Below, one piece after another: positions 10,017 to 21,539 of a stretch of DNA of 64,000 bases (the first letter of the stretch is position 1; every line of letters starts with the position of its first letter). Source of the DNA: Nothopassalora personata (Eukaryota > Ascomycota > Dothideomycetes > Mycosphaerellales > Mycosphaerellaceae); the NCBI GenBank assembly GCA_033816765.1, contig CM066298.1, positions 1,984,001 to 2,048,000 of the forward strand, in the 5' to 3' direction. Both the position numbers and the translations under genes were made by a program. A model generated the notes under the pieces. It did no database searches. It saw nothing but the letters and a program-made list of their open reading frames with translations, and was not told where the DNA came from.

Positions 10017-12056
10017 TAAGGGGCGGGCCCCTGTTTCTTAGCATAGGCTACGCCTATACGTCCGGATTACTATCCGATACCTTTTCTTCGGATAGCGTCT
10101 AACTTCCCCTTTCTTCTATATCGAACTTATTATATACCTTATAGAACTTTAGTGTATACGTCGTTTACCCGTAATATTAAGTTCGATCTATTCGAATTAG
10201 CTAGGTACCTACTATTAAAGAGACGGGATACATAATAATATCGCCGGGTAACGAGAACCCTAGGACTAGTACCCCGAATAAAAACTTCTAGCTTATGCTT
10301 TAGTAACTATATTAGCAATAGAAAGAGATATAAGCTAAGTTAATAATAACGCGCGCCGCTTTAAAAGAATCGGAAGACGCTCGATATTAGTTAATACCTA
10401 TAGTCTCGCTACTAGTTTATAATAAGACGACTACTAGTAACCTAATAAGACAGTTACTATAGACGCTAAACGCCGCCGCGCCTACGTCGCGTACCGGAGA
10501 ACAACCGTCGGGTCCTAGAGGTTAGAACCTACCTTCCTAAGATAATAAGGTAGAGATATTCTACGACTACTTCTTAAGGTTAAAGAGCTCCTTTAGAGTA
10601 CGATCCGCACTAAAACCGACGCTCTTTAACGAATATTACTAGGATACGATTAATAATACCTTACTAGCGAGAGAGCGTACTAGGATACGGTACTTCTAGG
10701 ATAAGGGAGACGGCGAACTTAGGAAGGATCCTATTACTTTCTTTACGTAACTTAAGAAAGTCTTTAGTAATAGTAACGAGCGCGCTAAAGCTCTAGAGTA
10801 GCTTATTAAGATTAAATATACGAACGGTTAACCTTAGTACGATTACTAGATAAAATTCGACGGACTCCTACTAAGCGCTAGCGGAGAGAACTAGAGCGAC
10901 GACGCGAAGATTAGTTACTTACGTAATACCTTCTCGAACCCCGTTAGGATATATACGGCGGCTATACCGAAAAAGGAGGGCTACTATAAGTTTACGGATA
11001 AGGTCGAACGGATTATAACTAACCTCGAGGATATAGACTAGTTTAAAATAGCCTATAAGAAGTAGAAGGGTAATAATAAGAACTCTAGTACGACTACTAT
11101 AGTTACTACCCGTTCTTTTACGAGACCTACCTGTACCTAGGTTAATACCGATAGTAATACTATTATAGTACTAACTTAGATAAGCGGAGGCCGCTTTAGA
11201 AGTCGTAAGGACCGGAAGGAGGATAAGGGGAAGTAGAGAGTAAAATAGGTAGATACCGCTAAGAGAGATCTTAGACGCTAAGAATAGCTCTACTTCCGCT
11301 ATAGAGCGAGCGGACATCGAGTAAAGGAATGCCCGTACGTTGTAGTAGTTAATCCTACTAGGATTAACGCGGCCTTAGTCGCGCCGATCCTAGAGGACGA
11401 CGGATTAAAGTCGGATCCCGAAGATATAGGAAAAGACTAGCTCCTAGTTAAAAGTTAGAACTAGGAGATAAAGAAGCACTAGTAAAGGGGTAGAACGTAG
11501 TTAAGAGTTCTATAAACGGGAATCTTATATATACCGACGTACTCCTAAATGAAAGTTACGAAACGTTTACCCTTATTAATAAAGGATATATATACTATAC
11601 TATAATTAACGGAGACCTAGCGAAAGGCCTCGGTCTTACGTATATTAGTAACGAGAGCTATAAGGCTATAGGATTTACAAAAGCGATACGAAACTCGATC
11701 GAAGGAGTAGTCGCCTTCTATATAGAAATTTATAAGGGTAGCCTATAGCTAACCCTTATATATAATACGGCTATACCCGGCTTAGTATACCGTACGTAAC
11801 GCGTATACGTATATTAGGAGACGCGTATAGCGTCTATAGAAGAAAGTAAGCTTTAGTTTATCTACAATTAGAAGATCGTAGGTATGCTATATATTACGAT
11901 ATCCCCTTATAGCCTTACGGTCCTTATAGTTCTAAAGCTTCCTCTCGTTATAATCTATATACGCTATAGAGCCTAATCGCGACGCGTACGACGGCGAGTT
12001 ACCTACGCCGCCCCTAAGCCCTAGAGTATAGTAGTAGGCGCGTCGTATAGCCTTAG
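10017..12056 (+). mobile_element. RIP-mutated Ty3/Gypsy fragment: gag and protease
   Basis: The left 200-250 bases (TGTAAGGGG onward) may be an LTR. From about 10400 a plus-strand gag reads through many TAG stops, with a recognisable gag core around 10550-11100 and a degraded CCHC knuckle near 11290-11335 whose first cysteines have become Tyr/Arg by G-to-A changes. From about 11500 to 11830 a retropepsin-like segment follows. CpA and TpG are almost absent while CpG is common, the RIP signature. The element is cut at 12056 by the next one, so reverse transcriptase is missing. A short less-mutated copy of its protease region occurs at 47686-47762. Confidence 0.7.
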
Positions 12057-12465
12057 TGTTAGGTTTAGTTAAACCTATAATCTTACTAAGTTAACTAATA
12101 AGTTAGGTAACCTTCGTTCGATCGAGATTTGTTCTCGTCGAGTAGGAGTAGGAGGGAGAGTAGTATAAAGCAGTAGCGAGGCAGCGGTTAGGTAAGGTTA
12201 TATTCTAAACAGTAAGATTAAATAGTAAGTTAAACGCTTCTAAACTATAAGGGTTTTAGCGTTCCTAAATATAAAGGAGACATTATTAGTCTTAGCCTTA
12301 ATTGCTTAATTACTAATAAGCGAGTAATCTCGAATCACTAAGTCGCTAGTAAGCGAGTAATCTCGAATTACTAAGTTGCTAGTAAGCGAGTGATTTTGTA
12401 CGGCGTACGTAATCTTTATAGCTAATAGTTAGGCGTGCTGTCGTAGCTTAAACCGAACCGTAACA
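12057..12465 (-). repeat. 3' LTR of copy A (409 bp)
   Basis: Runs TGTTAGG..CCGTAACA on the plus strand. It shares its ends and several internal blocks (for example GCGTTCCTAAATATAAAGGA near 12263) with the LTR of copy B, and its terminal TGTTAGG and CGTAACA with the reversed LTR of the intact gag element at 27.9-30.4 kb. Confidence 0.65.
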
Positions 12466-12510
12466 CTATCCCCCTTCTAGCCTAGCTTCGTCCCGAAGCT
12501 TATATAAGAT
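12466..12510 (+). promoter_or_regulatory. Polypurine tract (minus) and conserved hairpin, copy A
   Basis: CTATCCCCCTTCTAG is the complement of a polypurine tract abutting the 3' LTR. It is followed by a perfect hairpin AGCTTCG-TCC-CGAAGCT and then TATATAA, 30-odd bases before the antisense ORF start. The same block is kept at 14948-14993 and, reversed, at 29980-30016. A role as antisense promoter or RNA element is inference. Confidence 0.5.
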
Positions 12511-12543
12511 AATATAATGTCCCCTCTTTATAGGTTATAAACT

Positions 12544-12965
12544 ATGTCTTCTTCTTCTTCTAAAAATCGTCTCCGGCTCGCTAAGGAAATTAACGAACAC
12601 GGTCGTCTAGTAGATCTCGCGTGTAACTATTGTTTCTTTAACGGGTTATCCTATGTTACTATAGAGGGCAACTTTCGGCTTTGGTATTCGGAGTATGTTC
12701 GTCGCGGGCGTAAGTATATAAACCTATCCTAGGAGTCTCTTAATAAGACCCGGGAGGAATACCGGAAAAAGGTTAAAAAGGATAAGGAGGAGCTTACGGA
12801 GATCTTAGTACGGTTAATGCGGGATAAGGCAATACTTCGCTAAGCGGAGGAGCGCGCGCGTAAGAAGGCGTAGTATCTAGACGCTAAAATAGAGGCTTCT
12901 AGAGAGATTAAGGACGTTAATTATCCTACTACTAATACAACTATTAGCCTTTCTCCTACTATATA
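12544..12965 (+). pseudogene. Antisense Cys-rich coiled-coil ORF, copy A (RIP-broken)
   Basis: Starts ATG TCT TCT TCT 78 bp from the LTR and reads plus, opposite to the pol gene of its element. After about 62 codons TAG stops appear, all explainable as mutated CAG or TGG. A CxxC is visible (ACNYC), and the later cysteine positions read as Tyr where G-to-A would change Cys. A charged helical stretch follows (EEYRKKVKKDKEEL). Layout matches the intact relative at 29288-29941. Confidence 0.6.
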
Positions 12966-14541
12966 GTCCTCGATCGACTTTGTTATAACGCGATCGACTT
13001 TTCCGTTCCTTCTAGTTCTACTAAGTAGCCCGTTATAGGTGTTATCTCTCTTCGAATTCTTAGATTTTTTATTAACAATTTCGTAGGTTTTCGTCTAGTT
13101 CCTAGGTATTCTCTAATTCGTAGTATCCTTTCTATTTAATAAGGTATCGCTAACCCTTCTTATCTAGGATTCGTTCGACTTCGAATTCGTTTTCTACTTC
13201 TAGTTTAAAGTAGAATGTCTTTTAGTAAGGTGTTTCGGTATACGTAGGTTCTAATAGCGAAACATAGAACACTAGGTAGATCCTTATATCTTTTAGTAGC
13301 CGTAGTCGGTAGTTAACGGGTCCTCGTACCTCTTTAACGAGAAATAGTCCGACTTTTACTTAATCTAGTTTCTTAGTCTTTCTTCTTGTTTTAAGGTTCT
13401 TTATAAGGAGATAGACCTTATCTACCTTCTTAAGCTAAGGTGCCATTTGTCGTTTCTTATCGTATAGTATCGCAATTTTGTCTTAGTTGCTCTTAATTCT
13501 TCGTGTTAAGTTTTCGTAGATAGTTTTTATCGCCTCTATAGTTACGATTGCCCTTTTAGCTTATAGATGTAATCCTTCTTTACTAAACAGATTCGGATGC
13601 TTACCGTAGTTTACGAAGAAAGGTGTTTCGCCTATTGTTTCGGACTTATAGTTATTTAGTGCTACCTATGCTATAGGTAGGAGTATAACCTAATTGTCTT
13701 ATATATAGTTAATATAGTGTCGTAGATATTGTTCTAGGGTTTAATTCATTCTTTCTATTTACCTATCAGTTTACGGATAGTAGGTAGTAGATAGCTTATA
13801 GTTAATTCCGATCGTAGAAACTAAGGATTTCTAGTAATTAGATATAAATAACTTATCTCTATCTATAATAAAGATCTTTAGGAATCTATAGTATCGTACG
13901 AGTCAATCGAGTACGAGGTGTCCGAGTTACTCTATATTGTACGTTTTAGATGTAGGAATAAAGTGTACGTATTTTATAAGTCGGTCTACTATAACTAATA
14001 TTATGTTATATCGTTATCCTATAGTCTAATCCTAAGATGTTAGCAACTTAGTAATAAAGTCTAATGTAACTTCGTCCTATAGGTTTATTAGTAGTGTCCG
14101 GAATTGTATCTCGCCGTATTTTACGTGTCTTACGGCTTTGTTTTTCTAATAGTGTTCGTATCGTTTAATGTATCGTAGTACTTTCTATCGTAACTACGGG
14201 AATACGAAGCTCCTCTAAATAAGTTCTACTATCTTAGATATTCCGGGGTGCCCGTAGGTTAGTCCGTCGTAATGTTATCGTATACATTCTTTTTCTCGGT
14301 CCTTCGGTACCTAGTATTTCCCTTATGCTATTAGGAATTGTTCTTCTACGTCTTAAAGAATACGTACTATATTGTTAAACTCCTTTATATTAGTACTAAG
14401 GCTTCTATTAGGATTTGCCTTTAGTATTTATTATCGCACTAGTTCTTTTCCTTCTATATAGTCGCTTCTTCGGCTTAGTACGTCGGCCCTACTATTATTT
14501 TTGCCGGGTATATAGCGGATTTCGAACTTATACTAACCGAG
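12966..14541 (-). pseudogene. Gypsy pol remnant, copy A: RNase H end, integrase, chromodomain
   Basis: Minus-strand reading with many stops. RNase H C-terminus FEIRYIPGKNNSRADVLSR lies near 14450-14530, an integrase zinc-finger-side segment GHPGISKIVELI near 14250, the integrase core near 13900-14060, and a chromodomain-like end near 13050-13200. The upstream reverse transcriptase is missing. Confidence 0.7.
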
Positions 14542-14947
14542 TGTTAGGTTTAGTATAACCTAATAATATTACAAGTTAAGAAGACAAGCTTAATCGGGTT
14601 TGTTCTCGGGCCGATAGGAAGTTGAGGGAGAGTAATAAAGTAATAGTTGTCTTCGTCTTATAAAGACTTAAGAAACAATGTAGTAGATGTTAGGTTTCGG
14701 TGTATTCTAAACAGTAATATTAAATAGTAAGTTAAACGCATCGAAACTATAAGGGATTCTTAGCGTTCCTAAATATAAAGGAGATTCGTAGATCTCGGTA
14801 ATTAGTCTAATTATTCTAAGTATAAGTAGCCTAATTAGTCTAAGCATAAGTAGTCTAATTGCCCTAAGCCTAAGCGCTTAGGTAGGATAAGTTACGTGCT
14901 TGTCTCGTTATTATAATTCTAGGGTCTATAGGAATCATTCTATAATA
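14542..14947 (-). repeat. 3' LTR of copy B (406 bp)
   Basis: Begins TGTTAGGTTTAG and ends CTATAATA (mutated CGTAACA). Aligns with 12057-12465 in several blocks but is clearly diverged, so copies A and B are separate insertions rather than one element with two LTRs. Confidence 0.6.
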
Positions 14948-14993
14948 CTATCCCCTTTTTAGCCTAGCTTCGTCCCAAAGCTTTATAAGCCGT
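14948..14993 (+). promoter_or_regulatory. Polypurine tract (minus) and hairpin, copy B
   Basis: CTATCCCC then AGCTTCGTCCCAAAGCT, the copy-A hairpin with one G-to-A change in the right arm, followed by TTATAAG. The antisense ATG lies at 15021, 73 bp after the LTR. Confidence 0.45.
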
Positions 14994-15020
14994 TATTATT
15001 TCTTATAGTAATAGTTAACT

Positions 15021-15560
15021 ATGTCTTCTTCCCCCTATAAACGCTGTTAACGACTTACTCTAGATACTAAAATTTCTAGTATTAAAATAGCTCTATGCAC
15101 GAATTGTTAGAAGTCTCGATCCTCGGGCGTAGTAGTAAAGTGTATCGTAGGTTCTCGGTCTAGGAAGTGTTCGGCCTATATTCGAAAAGGCTATAAGGAC
15201 TACGACGTACGTCTTTCTCGTCCGGAGTAGGAACGTCTTCGCGATTCGCGCGATAAGCTTAAGCTAGAGCTTAAGAGGATTAAAGAGGAGGAGGTACGGC
15301 TAAAGATACGTAAGGTCCGTCTTCGGAAATAGCTACACTTAGCTAAGCGTCGCACCGACGACGCCGTCGCTAAGGAGTTAGAGGAGCTCGAGGAGGAAGA
15401 GGCGCGCGAGGAGCTAGCGTCTCTTAAGTAGGCGTCGGGGGTAGAGGTGTCGCCTTTACTAGTTTCTTTCTCGGATATCCTAGAGATGCCCGTAAACGAC
15501 TAGGCGGCGCTTTCTAGGGCAGAGTCCTAGGGCGAGTCCCTAGGGGTAGAAACTTATTAG
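15021..15560 (+). pseudogene. Antisense Cys-rich coiled-coil ORF, copy B (RIP-broken)
   Basis: ATG TCT TCT TCC start. Reading through TAG/TAA stops shows CTNC, then KCIVGSRSRKCSA, matching the Cys spacing of the intact relative, then a long Glu/Lys/Arg helix (LELKRIKEEEVRLK, ELEELEEEEAREEL), and a C-terminal ILEMPVNDW segment close to ILEMPLDHW of the intact copy. Homology along the whole length supports a real, once-selected gene. Confidence 0.65.
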
Positions 15561-15599
15561 GGTATTTATTTATAAGTTATGTCCCTGTTCCTATTAATC

Positions 15600-15673
15600 G
15601 GCTAGGTAGCTTAGTAGTAGAGCGTAAGCTACCTAAACTCTTAAGGTTATAGGTTCAATTCCTACCCTAGTCG
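15600..15673 (+). tRNA. tRNA-like sequence inside copy B (probably degenerate)
   Basis: Seventy-four bases with tRNA architecture: acceptor arms GGCTAGG / CCTAGTC pair over seven positions (one G-T), the D stem GCTT/GAGC pairs, the A-box-like TAGCTTAGTAGT is at 15607-15618, and the B-box GGTTCAATTCC at 15652-15662 matches the pol III consensus. One T-stem pair is lost by an apparent G-to-A change. The anticodon arm does not fold into a normal 5+7 form (loop too long), so the identity is unresolved and I doubt function. It may be a captured tRNA or a SINE head. Confidence 0.4.
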
Positions 15674-15679
15674 CTCGTC

Positions 15680-17171
15680 GGCCGAGAGATCGATTGTCGT
15701 TAGTCGTATCGGCGGACCTATTTTTAGTATTATCGGATCCTTTACTAACAGTTTCGTAGGTCTTGTTTTAGTTCCTAGGTATTTTCTAATTCGTCGTATC
15801 CTTTCTACTTAATAAGGTATCGCTAACCTTTCTTATCTAGGATTTTTTCGACTTCGAATTCGTTTTCTACTTCTAGCTCGAAATAGAAGCTTTCCTAGTA
15901 AGGTATTTTAGCGTCCGCGGGTTCTAACTTAGAGATATAGAAGACTAGGTAGATTTTAGCGTCTAGTAGTAGTCGTAGGCGGTAGTTAACTAGTCCTATA
16001 ACTTTATCGATAGAAAATAGTCCGACCTTAACGTAATCTAGTTTCTTAGTCTATCTTCTTATTCTTAAGTTTTTTATAAGGAGATAGACCTTATCCCCCT
16101 CTTTTAGTAGAGGTGCTATTTTTCTCGTGTCTTGCCGTTATTAAGACAGTTTATGTTATATATCTTCGATCGCCTTACGTGTTTCTTTATATACTTCCTT
16201 AAGAGTATCCGTCGTTACGATTGCTCTTTCGGCTTATAGGTAGGATCTAGGTGTTCCGAATAGGTTAGGATCTTTACTAAAGTTCGTATAGAATAATATC
16301 GTTAAAGTTGTCTCTAATTTATAGTTATTTAGTGCAATCTACGCTATTAGCAGTAATAAAACCTAGTTGTCTTGTACGTAGTTAATGTAGTGTCGTAGGT
16401 ATTGTTCTAGCGTTTAGTTTATCCTTTCGGTCTACCCGTCTATCTCCGCATAATATGCTATTAACAGCTTATGTTTAATTCCGATTGTTCCTATAAGCGT
16501 CTTCTAGTAGTTCGATGTAAATAGCTTATCTCTATCCGTTATAAACGCTTAAGGGAATCCGTAGTATCGGATAAGTCTATCTAGTACGAGGTATCCGAGC
16601 TGCTCTACATTATATGTTTCTAATATAGAAATAAAGTGTACGTATTTCGTAAGTCTATTAACTATAACTAGTATTATGTTGTATAGTTATTTCGTAACTT
16701 AATCTCTTAACGGTAGGAGTTTCGTAATAAAGTCTATTATAACTTTGTCCTATGGTTTTGTCGGTAGTGTCCTAAACTATAGGTAACCGTATTTCGTATG
16801 TATCGTAGCCTTATTTCGTTACTAGTGTACGTATTGTTTACTATAGCGTAACACTTTAAGTCTTATCTATAGGAATAAGAAGCTACGTTATATTAGGTCT
16901 ATTATCTTTAAACTTCTAGGGTGTCTATATATTAGTCCGTTGTAATATTGTCGTATATATTCTTCTTCTCGATCCTTCGGTACTTAGTATTTTCCTTGCG
17001 ATATAGGGAATTGTTCGTCCTTATCGCCTAATATCCGTACGATATTGTTAAATTCTCTAGTGTTAGTACTAAGACTTCTATCGGGGTTTGTCTTTAGTAT
17101 TTTATGTTGTACTAGTTCTTTTCCTTCTATGTAGTCGCTTCTTTAGCTTAGCGCATTAGCGCGGCTATTAA
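15680..17171 (-). pseudogene. Gypsy pol remnant, copy B: RNase H end, integrase, chromodomain
   Basis: Minus-strand reading gives the RNase H end near 17080-17160 (LSQRSDYIEGKELVQH when stops are read through), integrase core (YNIILVIVNRLTKYVHFI near 16650), the integrase tail, and a chromodomain near 15800-15900 (EVEKILDKKGQRYL). Very similar to copy A over the shared part. Broken by many RIP-type stops. Confidence 0.75.
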
Positions 17172-17536
17172 TGTCTACTAACTACCCTATGTAGGCCTGT
17201 CCGAGTTGTAGTGGTATAGAGCGGTGCTTACATAAGTAGGGGTATTTGCCGGTCCCGGGACCGTGAAATCAGGTCACGTGACAAGTAGCGTAGTAGCTAG
17301 ATAAAACAAGAGGATTAGTAGACCTAAACCCCTATGCCCTCTACTCGAGAGGTATAAATTGAATTGTTACCTTAATGCTACGCTTATAATGCTTAGCTAC
17401 GTAGTATATATCTTGATAGCTATACTAGGTCCTACTAGCTTACCTAAATGTCTAATTAAACCTAAATGAAATTAGGGCAAGTTAGACCTAAGGGACCCCC
17501 TCTAAACCTAAGGTTAATACAACCCATTAGTCGTTA
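17172..17536 (-). repeat. 3' LTR of the large Gypsy element (365 bp)
   Basis: Begins TGTCTACTAACTACC and ends CATTAGTCGTTA. Same length as 31929-32293; most differences are C/T or G/A, as expected from RIP acting on two copies. Contains one copy of a recurrent palindrome (17244-17269) and a TCACGTGA core at about 17273. Confidence 0.9.
17244..17269. repeat. Recurrent 26-bp palindrome, copy 1 (left LTR)
   Basis: Imperfect version of ATTTACCGGTCCC joined to its own reverse complement. Three more copies lie at 21514-21539, 26119-26144 and 32001-32026, all in the same element. Confidence 0.75.
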
Positions 17537-17989
17537 ATATATCCTCCCCTATTACGAACCTGTCCTTAGGTTCTAAAGTAGTAAGCCCGGGTAACATAGG
17601 TAGCGCAGTTAGTTGCTATAAGCTAAGGTAGTCTTGTAGTAGCATAGTAGCTCACCCTACCATTTAGCTTAACATATAAGATGTTAGGTAATCCTAGGGC
17701 CTACTAGCGACAGTTTATAAAGATCGAAAGGATCCTTCTAACAGAGACCGTAATAATGACGTTAATAACCGCGACTCGCATCCGTCGCACTACACTAACG
17801 TATGCTACGAAACTAGCGAGGGATTAGGTAGCTATGTTAGAATTAATCGAACGGGCTAGATGGTCGAATAATGTAAACGCTATTCATAAGACAAGTGAGT
17901 GTTAGTACTAGTAACCTAATAAATCTAAAGACGAGTCTACCGCGTAGCTAGAAAGTAAGTTAAGGGAAGATAAGTAACTATAAGAAACA

Positions 17990-20900
17990 AGTAAGATCTA
18001 AGGACTAGAAGCACCTATACCCGAAGCATTAGAACTAGAATTAGAACTAGAATTAGAACTAGAATCAGAACTAGAATTAGAACTAGAATTCCATAGGCTA
18101 TAGCTGTAGCCGGAAATCAACTAGAAACTAGGAGCCTATAAACCCGTACTAACTACTTAGTTCCACTTATTCTTACATAACTCCTTTATCTAGACCTACT
18201 CGTTGTCGTAGCTAACACTAGTCTCACTAGACGCGTCCCTAAGTAGCTAGCTAGTAAAGTTCCTATAGTAGTTACGGAAGAAGCTCTTATTACGCCCTTC
18301 GCTTATAAAGTATATCTACTCGAGAGTAGTAACTAAGCTAAGCTGCTTATCTATCAATTTTATAGCTCGGACGCGCTAATTATATATCTTCTTATAGAAG
18401 AGCTCCGAGTCTAGGCGGACCGTAGTATTAAGCTACCTTCTAGCATTAAGGATAACTTCGTTATCGTTCTAAGACTTCAAACCCGCTAGGGCATCGGACA
18501 GAGGGCTAATCCTACTAAGGTGTACGGCCGTAGGAAAAGGATAGCCGGGTACTAGGCGTCGATACTTAAACCCTATAGCGCTCTCACTTAGCGTCTTAAA
18601 GTTACGATAGAGGTCCATTACCTAGTGCATGCTCTAGCTTCTCTAGAGTTTAAGATAGTTATCGTCGCGGATCTCGACAAAGTAAGGGTTAATCTAACGT
18701 AGCGTCTTCTTATGTGCGGCCTACCTTATTAGAACGCCTATAGTAGTTACCCGCATTTACCTAGCGCTTAGGTCCTCTCTAAACTAGCTAATGCTATTCT
18801 TACTTAGGTAATTCTAGACCCTAACCGAGAAGAAACGCTTAAATTGGCCGTCTTCTATACAGTCGTTAATCCGGCACTACTAGATGAACTCTCTAGCATT
18901 CCCTTACTTATAAAAACCGTGTAAAAACTCCGGCCTACTAGTGCCCTCTAAGTTAAGATAGTATAGCATGTTAAGCCGGTTACTAGTCTAGTAGTTTTTA
19001 ATTTCGAGGTTTAAGTCGACCCTAGTATACTACACTATAGTGTTCGCGTTACCCCCCTAATAAGCCCTATTAAAGCTAAAAATCGTAGGCCTAGGGAAGG
19101 AGATAAACTAAGTATAGTATTAAGGGTACAGCGCTACTTATAAGAGCTATAGTCCGGGGTCTTATCGTATAATCTATTAGCTTAGAGAATACTATATGTT
19201 CTAGTAGACGCCGCCGTTACTAACCTTATTTAACTCTCGTAGATACTATCGGTACACGTCGAGTTCTCGACTTATTATCTCTCTAACTGTTTTAACCCGC
19301 GGCGCTAGTTTAGCGTTATTATACTAGTATAGCATGTTACTATTAATGTAGGTACCGGTACTATTTAGATCGGCTTAGTTAGCTTTATTAATGCCGAATT
19401 TGTCGAGGATCTAGTTATAGTTAGTATACGTAACGATGCTACTCGTAGTGCCGATTTTGCCTCGAACGCGGAGGTAGCTAAGCGGGTTAACAGTCTTCTA
19501 ACTATGCTTATTAGGGTAAAACTACGACCTATTCTTCACCTTAATAGCTAAAAAACTCTTACCTTTAAAGAGCTAGTCTTAGACCTTAAGCGCGCGCTTA
19601 TATAGGGTATTAGCGGTAATACCGGGATTCGTAACGAAGTAGAGGGCCTTATAGTAGAAATCTCGAACATGCTAATCGCACATTATAGCGCTAACCTTAC
19701 TATCCCTCTTAAGAACCTCCGAGACAGCATATTCGAGCATCTTAAGGCCCGCTATCCGGTACTTAGGTAGCTAGTTAATGCTATCTACATTAATCGAGTT
19801 TCTAAACTTAATACTATAGTACCGCTCATTATAGGTACAGTTAGCGCGCTTAATCCGGAGGGCCTCGTCTTCTTATAGGATCTAATCCTTAAAGACTAAT
19901 ACATCCCTAATTATAGCCGAAGGTAACATAGTAAGTATCGGATTACTATTCTTAGTTAGGGCCGGAGTAGATCGTAGGGTACTAACCGGTGTACCTAGCG
20001 GACTGCCTTCGCGTATAGGTGCGCCGTCTAGCGTTCGGTTAGGCGAGGATTAATTAGGCGCAGTTATGCCCTTACCTATACTCTCGCCTATACGGAGCTG
20101 CTTAAGTCAACTCGACTTACGACCGCCTCTCGATGGGACTATAGGCTAGGTAGAGGCTAGTAGAGTTAGCGTAGTACTCTTTATACGTCCTTTACCTTTA
20201 CTACCCGGTAGCGGCTAACGTGGCTAAGGCTATTACTAGCTAGATAGTCTAGGTTAATCTATACTGTCCTCCGGGGACGCGGACTTCTTAGTAATAGTAC
20301 CCTCTATAAAGTATAGAAGCCTATCCTTATAGACGGCTAGGCGGTATCTTCTAATAATCTCCCTACTCTTAGCCGACTGCGGATTAATGCTACGTACTTT
20401 AGCCTCCCTATCGCATAGGGTAAGATTACTAGGCTCTAGAATTCGCTTACGATCTATGCCCTTACGGCCGATCCTTATACGCTAGATTAATGCCCTCTAA
20501 ATTCTACTAATAGCCCTACTATAGTCTAGGTACTTGTTAATAAAGGCCGTAAACTAGCGGCGCCCGCTGTTAGTACTGTAAAGCTCGGAGATGACGCGTC
20601 GATTAAGAATCTTATTATCTATCTACTATAGCTAGTAGCGGGTAAGCGTAGCTCGAAGAGTCTTCTCTCGGTTACGAATCTCTAAACCGGTCTTACGAAT
20701 CTTGCCGACGATAGGAAACAAGACATCGAGCTTCTTATTACTAAGGAATTCATCCTAGTAGCTCTTACCTATACCGCTCTTAACTTCCTCAAAAAACAGG
20801 TTAACCTAGGCGGAGTAGTCTTCGAACACCTTCTTAAAGCCCTTATAGAAGTCCTTTAACACCTTAACCCGCTTCTAAGGACTAAGCTCTCGGAACATAA

Positions 20901-21069
20901 CATTAGCGGCGGACTTCGGCGTGTTCGTGTTAGTAAGGACATGCTTAACGTTATCCGGTAGGCGAAGGGACTCGAACAAGGTCTAAGGTAGGCGGGTAAG
21001 CCTAGTAATAGTACTAGTAAGCGCTATGCTCGAGCTAGCCGGGCGTAACGATAGACTAGCTAAAGCCAT
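17990..21069 (-). pseudogene. Extra ORF of the large Gypsy element, possible DSBH oxygenase-like protein
   Basis: Minus-strand reading from ATG 21069 (MALASLSLRPASSS) runs about 1000 codons, broken by TAG/TAA stops that fit mutated CAG, CAA or TGG. It lies after integrase and before the 3' LTR, same strand as pol. The N-terminal third is basic and helical. The middle has VDLNLEIKNY and NLEGTSRPEFLHGF, and the later part INPYFVEIRDD, then VPGYPFPTAVHLSRISPLSDAL. From memory this order resembles a family of uncharacterised fungal proteins whose HIDLN, PHG and RRT motifs suggest a double-stranded beta-helix oxygenase. The first iron ligand is not clear here (Arg at that place). The C-terminus has a serine-rich repeat (18024-18092). 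Function is inference; the coding nature is well supported. Confidence 0.5.
18024..18092. repeat. 12-bp tandem repeat (GAACTAGAATTA)n
   Basis: About six imperfect units. In the minus-strand extra ORF this would have encoded a low-complexity Ser/Asn tract before RIP. Confidence 0.7.
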
Positions 21070-21513
21070 AATAACTAGGATTTGCTAGCAGTAAGATCGT
21101 AAGAGCTAGCTATCTCGTAGTGCTACTCTAGAGTATTAGTAAGCTTTAAAAGCTTAGTGTCGGGGTAGGGGGCTTTAAAGAAGGTTAAGGTCGTAAAGAG
21201 AGAGAGGCTAAAGAACCGTCTAATGTGTGTAGTAGTAGTAGATAGATGTGTTAGTAGCTCTAGTAATAGTGTTAGTGTTTAAAGAAAAGGAGAGGAAGTA
21301 GTAGGTAGAGAGCTACGCTTAAGTATACCTCTTAGCGTATGTCCCTATAACCGTTATAAGGCAGTAGCGCCGAGACCGGTCTTATAAGTGGTAAGAGTAG
21401 TGCCATTAAGGTTACACTAAAGGTCCGATAACCCTACATGTAACCGAAAACCAGTACTAGTAACTACCTAGGTAAGCATTCGGTAGGGGTATACTACGCT
21501 ATTACGTAATCCG

Positions 21514-21539
21514 ATTTACCGGTCCCGGGACTAGTAAAT
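21514..21539. repeat. Recurrent 26-bp palindrome, copy 2
   Basis: Identical to the perfect form except GGACTAGT for GGACCGGT in the right arm. Sits between the integrase remnant and the extra ORF start, where a promoter or regulatory site for that ORF would lie. Confidence 0.75.

Larger units (their letters stand above)
12057..14541 (-). mobile_element. Truncated Gypsy chromovirus, copy A (RIP-mutated)
   Basis: Minus-oriented 3' part of a Ty3/Gypsy element. In element order: end of RNase H with a YIPGKNNS motif near 14500, integrase (core segment ILVIVDRL near 14000), chromodomain near 13050-13200, an antisense ORF, polypurine tract, and 3' LTR at 12057-12465. The 5' part is replaced by copy B at 14542. 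Many TAG/TAA stops and CpA depletion show RIP. Confidence 0.75.
14542..17171 (-). mobile_element. Truncated Gypsy chromovirus, copy B (RIP-mutated)
   Basis: Same layout as copy A and inserted directly in its RNase H region: 3' LTR 14542-14947, antisense ORF from 15021, a tRNA-like segment at 15600-15673 absent from copy A, then chromodomain, integrase and RNase H end on the minus strand up to 17171, where the LTR of the large element begins. The 5' half is lost. Confidence 0.75.
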
